DNA from: Marivirga aurantiaca
Lineage (GTDB): Bacteria; Bacteroidota; Bacteroidia; Cytophagales; Cyclobacteriaceae
Reading direction: 5' to 3'
Length of the DNA: 64,000 nt
NCBI RefSeq assembly: GCF_016679925.1
Contig: NZ_JAEQBW010000002.1
Location: 372,001-436,000 of the forward strand
Within the stretch, counting starts at the first letter, position 1, and the number at the start of each line of letters is the position of its first letter. Made by a program: the position numbers and the translations under genes. A model generated the notes under the pieces. The model was given only the letters and a program-made list of their open reading frames with translations. It was not told the DNA's origin and made no database searches. Positions 44,795 to 54,100 of this stretch are shown here, one piece after another.

Positions 44795-47413
44795 TTAGGA
44801 TGTTGGTTTGTCGGATGCAGGCTTATCAAATAAAGGAAATTCCAGATGGAAAATGCTGCCTTCCTTATCGCTGCTTTCCAACCTAATATAACCATTTAGC
44901 TTGTTGACTACTTTTTTTACCAAATAGAGGCCTAATCCATTTCCTTTGGATATATGAGAAGATTTTTCGAACATTTCAAAGATATTTTCCTGTAGTTCGG
45001 CAGGTATGCCATGCCCGTTATCACTTACAGTTAAATGAAGATGTTCTTTTTCTAGCCACAAATCGATATTTATAACAATAGTTTCATTGTAGTTGAACGT
45101 TATACTATTCTCTATCAAATTATGGAGACAGATTTCCAAAAAGGTGGTATAAAAGCATATCTGTTTAGGAGCACTGTTTTTCACCTTGAATTTCAACTTT
45201 TTATGAATATGTTCTGTCGTAAATTTCTCAACAGTGAATTTTAAAAATTCATCAAGATGGATGGGATCAGGATCAGGCAATTCCTGATAATCACTTAGAA
45301 AGCTTACTGATTGCAGTTTTCTGACCATTTTATCTAATTTTTTGGCAGTAACATCCACATTGTCAAAAATACTGGCAACAGATGGATCTGTAGTAGTAAG
45401 TCGGGAGACTTCCACCAGTCCCATCATTGTAGTGAGAGGTCCTCTGAAATCGTGTGATGCTCTATAAAAGAATTTATCCAATTCAGTATGAGCTCGTTGT
45501 AAGGCGGTTGTTCGTTCAATTACCTTTTTCTCTAAAAGCGCATTCATTTCATTGATAAACTGGTTAGAAGCTTGAAGTTCTTCTGATTGTGTGAGTATTT
45601 CTTCCTGCTTTTCCTGTATTTCTTTGTTAAGTTTCTTTAATTTCTCATTATTCCTGGTTTTAACCTGTAGATAACGGTAAATGATATAACTTAAAAGTAG
45701 GAGTAATAGAATACCAATGCTTAGTCCAATAAGTAGATTATTTTGGGACTGGATTTTTTTGTTGTTTAATGCAATGGTTTTTGCATTATTATCCATTTGA
45801 AGAGTTAGCAAATCCAATTCCTTTTCTTTGTTTTTTAAATCATAGCTGGTTTCCAATGCAGCCAATTGTAATTCCTTTTCTTTGATAAATAACTCATCCT
45901 GTAGGTTCATCGCTTTTTGCAAATAGCTGTTGGCCTGAGGATAGTTGTTGGTCTGGGTATAAAATGCTGCCTGGCTTTTATAAATTTTCAGTAGTAATGA
46001 TTTATCTGAAAGGGTTTCAGCATTCTTTTCACCCATTTCAAGATAAAAATGGGCGGAATCCTGAATATTGTTTTTCCTAAAGAACTCTCCCAGGGCATAT
46101 TCTCCTTCAGTTTTCCCCAAAGTATTCCCTAATTTTTTATCAACCTGATACGTTTCTCTGTAAAGTACAAGTGCATTTTGATTTTGGCCTTTCTTTTCAA
46201 GCACAATAGCTTTATTAAATTTAGAGGCAGCTAAGGATTTCATATTTCCAGTTTTGGAGAAATAATGGATAGCTCTATCAAAATGAATCAAAGCCGAATC
46301 ATTTTGTTTCATGTTCAGGTATAAGGATCCAAAGGCATTGTGTGTATCTCCCAGGGAAATATAATTTTTGATCTGTCTGGATATTTTAATTGATTTAGAG
46401 AGGTAATTGCGTGCCCTGTCATTTAAGTTCTCCAGGTGTAAAATCCACCCTAGTTCGTAATAGATTTTTTGGATTTCATTTAAGTTTTCATTCTCTTCAA
46501 AATATTCCAGGGCCTCAAATAAATAAGTGAATGCTTCATTATAATCTGATAAATAGGAGTAAAGGGAGCCGGTCATCATTTTGGTAGTGGCAATTCCAAA
46601 TTGATAAGATAATCTTTCGTAGAGTTTACGAGCCATAATTAAATATTGCATGCTTTCATCATAATTACTGATACTCATGGCATTTTCTGCAAGTATTAAA
46701 TAGGCTTTTCCTTCATCCATTAAATCTCCTGAACTTTGATAAAAAGGGATTAAGTACTTTATAATGGAATCGGATTTTGTATAGTCGGCTGTTTGAGAAT
46801 AATATTTTCCTTTTAGGTTCAATATCTTGAGTGCATGTGAATCTGAGGTTTTTCCGGAGAAATCTCTTTCTATTATTTTAATAATTGAATCAGCTTTTTG
46901 TGAACGACCTATCTCAAGCGTAGCACTTAATTGAGACAATAATAAATTAACTTTATTACTGTCACCTTCCATCAGGAGTGGATATTGTGTATCTACAAGT
47001 TCTATTATTTTAAAATAGTATGACTTTTTTCCTAAAGCTGCTGATTTTAATGTGAGATAGATGGATGAGTATAGATTATGTTTGAGGGCTATTTGATAGG
47101 CAGAATCATAATAAATTTCAGCACTGTCATATTCCGAATTGGAGTAAAATGAAATGCCATATTGAGCAATGGCTTCTGTGATTAAGTAGGGTGAATTAGT
47201 TTTTTTTGACAAAAAATATGCTTTTTCAGCACTTTCTGAGGCTTTTTGTATATCCTTATGCCAGCTGGACTCAGCTTGTTGAATATAATAAAGTATAGAG
47301 TCGTTTAAGGTTTGGGGAGGATTTTGAGCCATTATTCCCCATGAAACCATTATTAAAATGGCAGAAAGGAAAATAATTCTTATTGAAAAGCTATGTAAAT
47401 CCCTTTCTCTCAA
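44795..47413 (-). CDS. TPR-containing sensor histidine kinase
   Basis: 872 residues. A signal peptide or N-terminal helix (about 10-30) is followed by many TPR units (about 40-530; motifs such as GDTHNAFGSLYLNMKQNDSALIHF). A membrane helix lies at about 558-578, then a coiled coil (about 580-645). The histidine kinase part has an H box SHDFRGPLTTMMGL (His about 653), N box NLIENSITFN, and the ATP-lid boxes VSDNGHGIP and GNGLGLYLVKKVV. There is no receiver domain and no response regulator gene nearby, so it is an orphan. The start is TTG at 47413: no ATG exists before the upstream stop, and later ATGs would cut the signal sequence. Wzc/Wza lie upstream. Confidence 0.9.
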   Translation of the reverse strand: MRERDLHSFSIRIIFLSAILIMVSWGIMAQNPPQTLNDSILYYIQQAESSWHKDIQKASESAEKAYFLSKKTNSPYLITEAIAQYGISFYSNSEYDSAEIYYDSAYQIALKHNLYSSIYLTLKSAALGKKSYYFKIIELVDTQYPLLMEGDSNKVNLLLSQLSATLEIGRSQKADSIIKIIERDFSGKTSDSHALKILNLKGKYYSQTADYTKSDSIIKYLIPFYQSSGDLMDEGKAYLILAENAMSISNYDESMQYLIMARKLYERLSYQFGIATTKMMTGSLYSYLSDYNEAFTYLFEALEYFEENENLNEIQKIYYELGWILHLENLNDRARNYLSKSIKISRQIKNYISLGDTHNAFGSLYLNMKQNDSALIHFDRAIHYFSKTGNMKSLAASKFNKAIVLEKKGQNQNALVLYRETYQVDKKLGNTLGKTEGEYALGEFFRKNNIQDSAHFYLEMGEKNAETLSDKSLLLKIYKSQAAFYTQTNNYPQANSYLQKAMNLQDELFIKEKELQLAALETSYDLKNKEKELDLLTLQMDNNAKTIALNNKKIQSQNNLLIGLSIGILLLLLLSYIIYRYLQVKTRNNEKLKKLNKEIQEKQEEILTQSEELQASNQFINEMNALLEKKVIERTTALQRAHTELDKFFYRASHDFRGPLTTMMGLVEVSRLTTTDPSVASIFDNVDVTAKKLDKMVRKLQSVSFLSDYQELPDPDPIHLDEFLKFTVEKFTTEHIHKKLKFKVKNSAPKQICFYTTFLEICLHNLIENSITFNYNETIVINIDLWLEKEHLHLTVSDNGHGIPAELQENIFEMFEKSSHISKGNGLGLYLVKKVVNKLNGYIRLESSDKEGSIFHLEFPLFDKPASDKPTS

Positions 47414-47681
47414 AATATTAGGTTAAAATTCGCCATATTATTGAACCATATTAATTCTCTAATATGCCTAAATATTTAAATAAAAAAGAAAAGTTGTTAT
47501 TATAATTTATAGACTATTCGATGAACAAGCCTTCATGAAGTTTAATCAGCACATAATTAATGTTGATTTTAGTGGAAGAAAGATTACCAAACTTATATGA
47601 ATGTTAATACAGAGGTTAGCCTACTTGTACAACAAAGTAAAAATATAATTTTGGTCAGTAAAGCATTAGGCTTCATTTTAC

Positions 47682-50099
47682 TTAGCTCTCATGATAATAC
47701 CCATAGCCGTCTTTCTTTTTTCCGTACCCATAACCATACCCATATCCGTATCCATAACCATATCCGTACCCATAACCATAGCCCGGGCCGGCTTTTTTAA
47801 TATCGTTGAAAAGGATACTCATATTTTTGATTTTCCCTTTTTCATACAATTCATTGGCTGCCAGCACAGCTTCTTTAGGTGTATAATCCTGACGAACAAG
47901 AAAGAGGGTATGGTCTGCAAATTTAGAAAGCACAAAAGCGTCAGTTACCAAAGCAATAGGAGGGGAATCAATGATAATAAAATCATATGTATCAAATGCT
48001 TTGCTAAAGGCAGTTTTCATTATATCTCTCATCAATAACTCACTTGGATTGGGTGGTATAGGGCCGCCACTCAACAAATCAAGATTTTCAACTTCAGTAC
48101 TTTGCACTAGTTCTGCCAGAGTGCCCTGACCTGATAATAAATTACTTAAACCATATTCATTGTGTAATTTAAAATCATCAAAAATCTTAGGTCTTCTCAT
48201 ATCGGCACCAATGAGCAAGGTTTTTTTACCTGACAAGGCCAAAACTGTAGCAAGGTTTATAGTCGTGAAGGTTTTCCCTTCCCCGGAAATAGAACTAGTC
48301 ACCAGGAATATTTTTTTCTCTTTCCCTTCAGTATAAAAATTCAGGTTGGAACGAAGTGCTCGGAAAGATTCTGCTACAGCCGAACGAGGTTTTTGATAAA
48401 CCACCAAATTATTTTCTGTTTTCTTATGTCCAATTCCTCCGATAACAGGAATCTGACTAATCTTTTCTATATCTTCCTTGGACTGAATTTTATTATTGAA
48501 AAGTTCAAGCAAAATAAAGAATGCAATAGGAAGTATTAATCCTACAGCCAGGAAAATCATGTAGTTTTGTGAGGTTTTAGGTGTGATAGGCCCGCCAGAA
48601 AGTTTGGGTGGGTTCACTGTTCTAATATCGCTGGTAGTGGAAGCTTTGGAAATAGCAGCTTCAGCTCTTTTTTGCATCAGGAAATTATACAACCCTTCCC
48701 GGAAAGAATAACTTCTTTTAATGTTGATGAAATCCTGCTGCAAACCTGGAAGTAATTTTAATTGCGATTCCATTAACCTTTTTTGTTGATTAATAGATTG
48801 TTGCATGATTGCCCTGGTTTCTTCCAGAGTGATAATACTACTTAAAATATTGTCCCTTAAAGTAGCAAGCTCTCTTCTCTTTTCCTGCAGAATTGGATTT
48901 TCTTGTTTGTTCTTTCCCTGGAATTGCTTGATTTCTATATGTAACTTAAGAAGTTTGGTAATCATTTCAGTGATCACGGGGTCTTCAATCCCCACACTTG
49001 AAGGTGTAACTACTTGCTCTATTTCACTTTGTGGATTATTTAAGAATTTACGAAGATATTCGTAATATTTTTCCTGCACTTTGTATTGTACCGCAGACTC
49101 CTCTATGTTTTCCAGTTTTTCATAAATGCGAAGTGCTTCTCCATCCAGGTTGGCCACCACATTTTTTTCCTTAAACCGCATCAATTGGTTTTCATAAAAC
49201 TGTAAGGTGTCAGCTATGGAGGCTAATTGTTCATCTATAAACTGGATTGTTTGTAAGGCTGTCTGATTTTTTCTTTCAATATCCAATTCCTGGTATTTTT
49301 CAATAAATTTAAACAGGAAATCAATTTCCTTTCTAGGTTCTGCCCCGTTAAGACGTAAATTCAACACAGAGGAACCTTGTTCCGCCCAGTTGGCAGTCAA
49401 TTTATTTTGATAGGTATTTGTTACATTCTCAGGATCAGTAAACCTGATAACATAGTACTTGTTAATGTCACCTTCAGGAAGTAACCCCTCTTTCACAAAC
49501 TTTACTTGATGCCCATTAATGGGTACCCATTGATTGTAGGTATAAGTTGCAGGTTTCCCGGTTTTTTGTTGATCTACCGGGTTTAATTGATTCAAAAGAA
49601 ACTCTTTCTGGTTGATGAAGGTAATTCCCACACTTTTCCCATACGGAAGTGTACTTTGTTTTTCAGGTAATATATTTACCGGAAAATTGGGGTTGTAATA
49701 TTCAGTACTTTTGATATCCCCTTCACGATAATAGGCTATTTCAAATCCCAACTCATCTATTACACTTTTAATGAGAGGATAAGATTTGATCACATACATT
49801 TCGTTGAAATAATTTCTGTATGGATTTGCGATGGCATTATTGTACAGGAATTTGGCGCCCACTTCTTCCTGATTTTCTTTAATCATAATTGAAGCACTTA
49901 CCGGGTAAATCCTGGTGGTATACCTGTTGATGAGATAGGCAACTGATAAAGACAGTAATGACATGATAACGATTACATACCAAAACCTGATTATTTTGTA
50001 TAGTACACGCTTAAAATCAATGGCCGTGCCACCGGAAGTGTTTTGCCCTGCAGATGGGTCTGCAAAATCTGAGCTATATGGGTTGAATTGATTATCCAA
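47682..50099 (-). CDS. Polysaccharide co-polymerase and tyrosine autokinase (Wzc-like)
   Basis: 805 residues. A Wzz-type N-terminal domain has a membrane helix at about 36-58, a long periplasmic coiled coil (about 270-470), and a second helix at about 515-535 (MIFLAVGLILPIAFFILLEL). A cytoplasmic BY-kinase follows: Walker A SGEGKTFTTIN, Walker A' LLIGADMRRP, Walker B DFIIIDSPPI. The C-terminal tail holds ten Gly-Tyr dipeptides and three more tyrosines, the likely autophosphorylation cluster. It controls chain length and export of a surface polysaccharide with Wza. The gene follows wza by 10 bases. The start is TTG at 50099, with no ATG nearby. Confidence 0.94.
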   Translation of the reverse strand: MDNQFNPYSSDFADPSAGQNTSGGTAIDFKRVLYKIIRFWYVIVIMSLLSLSVAYLINRYTTRIYPVSASIMIKENQEEVGAKFLYNNAIANPYRNYFNEMYVIKSYPLIKSVIDELGFEIAYYREGDIKSTEYYNPNFPVNILPEKQSTLPYGKSVGITFINQKEFLLNQLNPVDQQKTGKPATYTYNQWVPINGHQVKFVKEGLLPEGDINKYYVIRFTDPENVTNTYQNKLTANWAEQGSSVLNLRLNGAEPRKEIDFLFKFIEKYQELDIERKNQTALQTIQFIDEQLASIADTLQFYENQLMRFKEKNVVANLDGEALRIYEKLENIEESAVQYKVQEKYYEYLRKFLNNPQSEIEQVVTPSSVGIEDPVITEMITKLLKLHIEIKQFQGKNKQENPILQEKRRELATLRDNILSSIITLEETRAIMQQSINQQKRLMESQLKLLPGLQQDFINIKRSYSFREGLYNFLMQKRAEAAISKASTTSDIRTVNPPKLSGGPITPKTSQNYMIFLAVGLILPIAFFILLELFNNKIQSKEDIEKISQIPVIGGIGHKKTENNLVVYQKPRSAVAESFRALRSNLNFYTEGKEKKIFLVTSSISGEGKTFTTINLATVLALSGKKTLLIGADMRRPKIFDDFKLHNEYGLSNLLSGQGTLAELVQSTEVENLDLLSGGPIPPNPSELLMRDIMKTAFSKAFDTYDFIIIDSPPIALVTDAFVLSKFADHTLFLVRQDYTPKEAVLAANELYEKGKIKNMSILFNDIKKAGPGYGYGYGYGYGYGYGYGYGYGKKKDGYGYYHES
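47721..47783 (-). repeat. In-gene Gly-Tyr dipeptide repeat of Wzc
   Basis: Ten GY dipeptides and a closing Gly (21 codons). All four Gly codons (GGA, GGG, GGT, GGC) and both Tyr codons (TAC, TAT) are used, so it is not a simple recent slippage product. Confidence 0.9.
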
Positions 50100-50109
50100 T
50101 GGGAAGTTC

Positions 50110-50901
50110 TTAATTGTTAATGATATTTGCGATCAGTAAAATAGCAGAAACAGAAGACAATAATAATCCTAAGTTTTGTCCGTAATACCTTCTGATAGGT
50201 CTTTGCTGCAATGGAGGTACTATAATAATGTCATTTTGGTAGACATAAAACTTATCAGATGAAAGAAAATCTTCTTCCAATAAATCCACATAAAACACCT
50301 CTGCAGTATTTCCTTTTTGCCTGATGATTTTCACATTTCTTCTATCTGCCAGTTCAGATAACCCTCCGGCCATGGCAATCGCTTCCATAAAGGTGGTGCG
50401 GGTGTTTTGGGTAGAAACAGAACCTTCTCCGTTTACCTCACCTAAAATCGAAAATCTAAAATTAAGTAAACGTACTTTCACAACCGGGTCTTCTACATAA
50501 TTACTTGCTATAGATTGAAGCGTATCCTGCACCTCAAATACGGTCATGCCTTGCACCCTTACTTTTCCCACCACGGGAAAGACAATTTCACCTTGAGGGT
50601 CCACTAATTCACCTCTCAGGCCAATTAGGCCAGCAGCACCTCCGCCACCTACATTACCCATACCGAAATCCTTAAAGATGTCGTAGGTTTCGTCTGTCAG
50701 GCTTTTGAACTGTACAGATAAAATATCTTGAGGCTGGATACGGTAATCATCAAAAAATAATGGGTACTCGCGTAAAACAGTATCTGTTGGATGTTTCTTG
50801 TGCAAATCGTCTTTTTGTAGATATACCAGTCTTTTATTGCCCACACAGGCACTAAATAAGAAGGCTACGAAAAAGAAAAGGAATATTTTTCTTAAATACA
50901 T
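50110..50901 (-). CDS. Polysaccharide export outer-membrane lipoprotein (Wza-like)
   Basis: 263 residues. A lipoprotein signal with lipobox FLFSAC (cysteine about 19) is followed by a Poly_export domain (about 50-150; YRIQPQDILSVQFK, GEIVFPVVGKVRVQGMTVFEV) and an SLBB domain (about 150-230; FSILGEVNGEGSV). A C-terminal membrane helix (about 238-258) lies at the end, as in Wza-type translocons. It forms the outer-membrane exit for surface polysaccharide made with the Wzc protein encoded next. The two genes are 10 bases apart. No glycosyltransferase genes are within the window. Confidence 0.93.
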   Translation of the reverse strand: MYLRKIFLFFFVAFLFSACVGNKRLVYLQKDDLHKKHPTDTVLREYPLFFDDYRIQPQDILSVQFKSLTDETYDIFKDFGMGNVGGGGAAGLIGLRGELVDPQGEIVFPVVGKVRVQGMTVFEVQDTLQSIASNYVEDPVVKVRLLNFRFSILGEVNGEGSVSTQNTRTTFMEAIAMAGGLSELADRRNVKIIRQKGNTAEVFYVDLLEEDFLSSDKFYVYQNDIIIVPPLQQRPIRRYYGQNLGLLLSSVSAILLIANIINN

Positions 50902-50920
50902 ATAAAATTATAACAAACCA

Positions 50921-50955
50921 CAAAAGTAGGGATATCCAACACCTTAAACCACAAA
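50921..50955 (-). promoter_or_regulatory. Promoter of the wza-wzc operon
   Basis: On the minus strand TTTG (50952-50955) is 23 bases from TACTTTTG (50921-50928), which matches TAnnTTTG. The wza ATG is 19 bases beyond the -7 element. Confidence 0.5.
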
Positions 50956-51089
50956 TGTGACAAAAATTTAGTGAAGAATGAAATGCTATTCTTCTTAAAG
51001 GAGCCAAAAAACATTAAATAATTCTCCTGTTTTTCGATAGAATGTAATATTTAGTAGTTTATTATTTAAGATTAGGATAATATTGTGAG

Positions 51090-51097
51090 TAGCTTTG
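51090..51097 (+). promoter_or_regulatory. Putative -7 element of the T9SS surface protein gene
   Basis: TAGCTTTG matches TAnnTTTG. It would give a leader of about 75 bases before the ATG at 51179. A matching -33 TTG is not seen. Confidence 0.35.
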
Positions 51098-51178
51098 TTA
51101 ATTGATTTACTGTGTTCCATAACGTGTGGTTAGCATAAGTGATATTAATATTTGATAGGGCTTTATAGTTTGAAACTT

Positions 51179-54100
51179 ATGAAAAGATTTTTACTGATAG
51201 TTATATTCTTCGGGTATTTAGGGGTAGATGTATTTGCTAGTAACTTTGTTGCAGTTCAAAATGGAGCTTGGGCAGATGGTGCTACTTGGGGTAATGCATC
51301 TCCGGGAACAGTTAACATTGATTTTCCTGGTGAAGGAGATGATGTGTATACAAATGGATTTATTGTTACCACTTCTTCAACTCAAAATTGTAGGGATTTA
51401 TTTATTCAATATGATGTTGCGGGAGGATTAACATTTTCCAGTGGTTTGATGATAGTGGGAGGAAGTATAATTGGATGGGATGGAGCTGAATTTGGATTTC
51501 CTACTGCTATTACCGCTAATGTGTTGTCCGGAACTAGTCAATTTAGATTTACAGGAACTGGTATTGGGTTATCGGATGATGCTTCTCTTTGGATTTTTAA
51601 TAATGAAGTGATAGCTTATTGGAATAATAATGCACCCATTTCTACTGCACAAGCACTTTTTGGAATAGGGAATAATGGTACAATAGATTCAAATGGTTTT
51701 GACAATTCGGTAATACAGTTTAATAATTTAACAGTAATTTCAGGTACATTGAGTATCTCCGGAAGCGTATCTGCTCTGGAAGTGGGTAATAATTTTGTTG
51801 TTCAAACAAATGGCACTGTACTATCTAATGTTCCGGTTTATGGTGTTTCAGGGAGTTCTTCTTTGCTTAACACCTTAAATATCAATGGAATTCTTGAAAT
51901 GAGAACATCAGGCGCATATGTAAATTCAAACAATTTCACTTTGGGAAGTGCATCTGTTTTTTCAACTGCTTTTAATGGAGCGGATCAAACTCAAGGGTGG
52001 TGGTTTCAATCGAGCGCGCCATCAGCTTTTAATATGAATACAGGGTCTACAGTAATTTATTCAGCAAATTCCAGTCAGGATATTTGGGCAACAACTTATT
52101 CAAATCTGGAAATAAGGTCCGGGGGAAGCAGTGTTAATAAAACACTTACCGGTGCGGGTAATTTAGTGATTGGCGGTGAGTTCTTAATAAGTCAAAATTC
52201 AGTTACTTTCATTTCAGAAAATACTAATCCCATTACATTTCAAGGTGACGTAACAAACAACGGAACCTGGACAACTACTCAAAGAATTGATTTTCTGGGC
52301 ACTGCTGACCAAGCCATTAGTGGCAATAATTCCATTACATTTGGAGAAGAAGTTCGTATAAATAAAACTTCTGGTACAGTTTCAATGAATTTAGTTGATC
52401 AAACTATCAATTCCGATTTAAGAATTATAAGTGGTACATTTGCACCTTTAGCAAGAACGGTTTTATTAAGTGGTAATATCATTAATGATGGTACTATTCA
52501 GGCTACAACCAATGGTACAGGTGGTTTTATATTCAATGGAACAACAGTGATATCCGGTGCGGGAACCACTCAATTTAGAAATTTAACTATTGATAATGGA
52601 GCTACTTTAACAGCTAGTGCTGATATACCTATCTCGATAACAACTAATTTTACCAATAACGGAACTTTTAATAACAATTCAGGCACTTTGGCTTTTGAGG
52701 GGACAGGTACTAAATCAATAGGGGGGAGTAGTGCAACCACCTTATTCAATGTGAATGTAACTGGTGGAACTGCCCAGGTAACGGGTGCGGATATAAGATT
52801 GGCCAACATTCTCACCCTGTCAAGTGGTACCACTTTTGATGCGGATGGTAGTGGTTCAGGTGTTTTTACCTTACTTTCTTCCAGTACCAGGGATGCCGCT
52901 ATTGCTACTATTCCTGCTGATGCTACATTTAGTGGCAACATTACTGTACAGAGAGCTATCTATACAGTAAATGGGGATAATAAAGGTTTCCATATCATTG
53001 GTTTTCCTGCCTCTAATGTAAGTGTAGCTGATTTGCAAAATGAACTCGCAATTACAGGGGTTTTCACAGGAAGTAGTACAGGTACCGGTTTCGATACAAA
53101 CCCTTCATTGTACGCCTATGATGAAAATGCGGGAGCCTCACTGACATTAAACGAAAGGTACGTAGCTTTCCCGAGCTCAAGCAATACGGAAACATTTACG
53201 GTGGGAGAGGGATATCATTTGTACACCTACCCAGGAGCAGCACCGGTTACAGTGGATGGCAGGGGTGTGTTGCATACGGGTAATTTTAGCCAGGCCTTAA
53301 CTTTCACCGGCACAGATCCTGATGCAGGTTGGAATTCAATTGCTAACCCTTATCCTGCTCCAACTGATTGGTCGCAATGGGTAAACTCTGGTATAGAAGC
53401 TTCCACCGCACACATCTACAATACATCGACCGGGGCATATATAGCCTATGATGGTTCCGGTGAGCAACTCATACCACAGGGTCAGGGATTTTTTGTGAGG
53501 GCTACTTCAGGAGGTGGCTCAGTTTCTGCTACTGAGGCTACAAAAGTAACAGGTTCCACACCAACTTACTATAGACAGAGTACTCCTTTAGAGCGTTTCG
53601 AAATTGTATTGCTCAAGGATACAATAGAAGATATTGGAATAGTTGCCTTCAATGAAAATGCCACTGATAGCTATGAAGCTACTTACGATGCTACCAGACT
53701 ACTGAATACTTTTGAAACTCTTTCTACGCTTTCTTCTGATGGCAGAAAACTTAAAGTGAACAGATTAGGAAAATCTTCAGAAGAGAATAGTTGCTCCAGA
53801 TCAATATATCTTAGTCTTGAACAAATGGTGAATGAAAAAGATTATCAATTAATATTTAGGGATATTGATCATTTACCAGGCTATTCTTTCAAATTGATTG
53901 ACCATTTTCTTGGTGAATCTACAATCGTTGAAAATGGGAAGGCTATTACATTCAATGTTACAAGTGATGCGGCATCCAAAGGTAGTACCAGATTCGAGTT
54001 AGTTTTAGAAACCAACCAACCCCAGGCTGTTTCAGTAGCAGATGTAACTACTTGTTTTGAATCATCAGCTACTTTTGAAATTGAACAAACAGAAAGTTTT

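Noticed and set aside
47691-47783. Short tandem DNA repeats that look like a CRISPR or minisatellite
   Set aside because: The repeat is the codon pattern of the Gly-Tyr tail of Wzc. There are no spacers and no cas genes.
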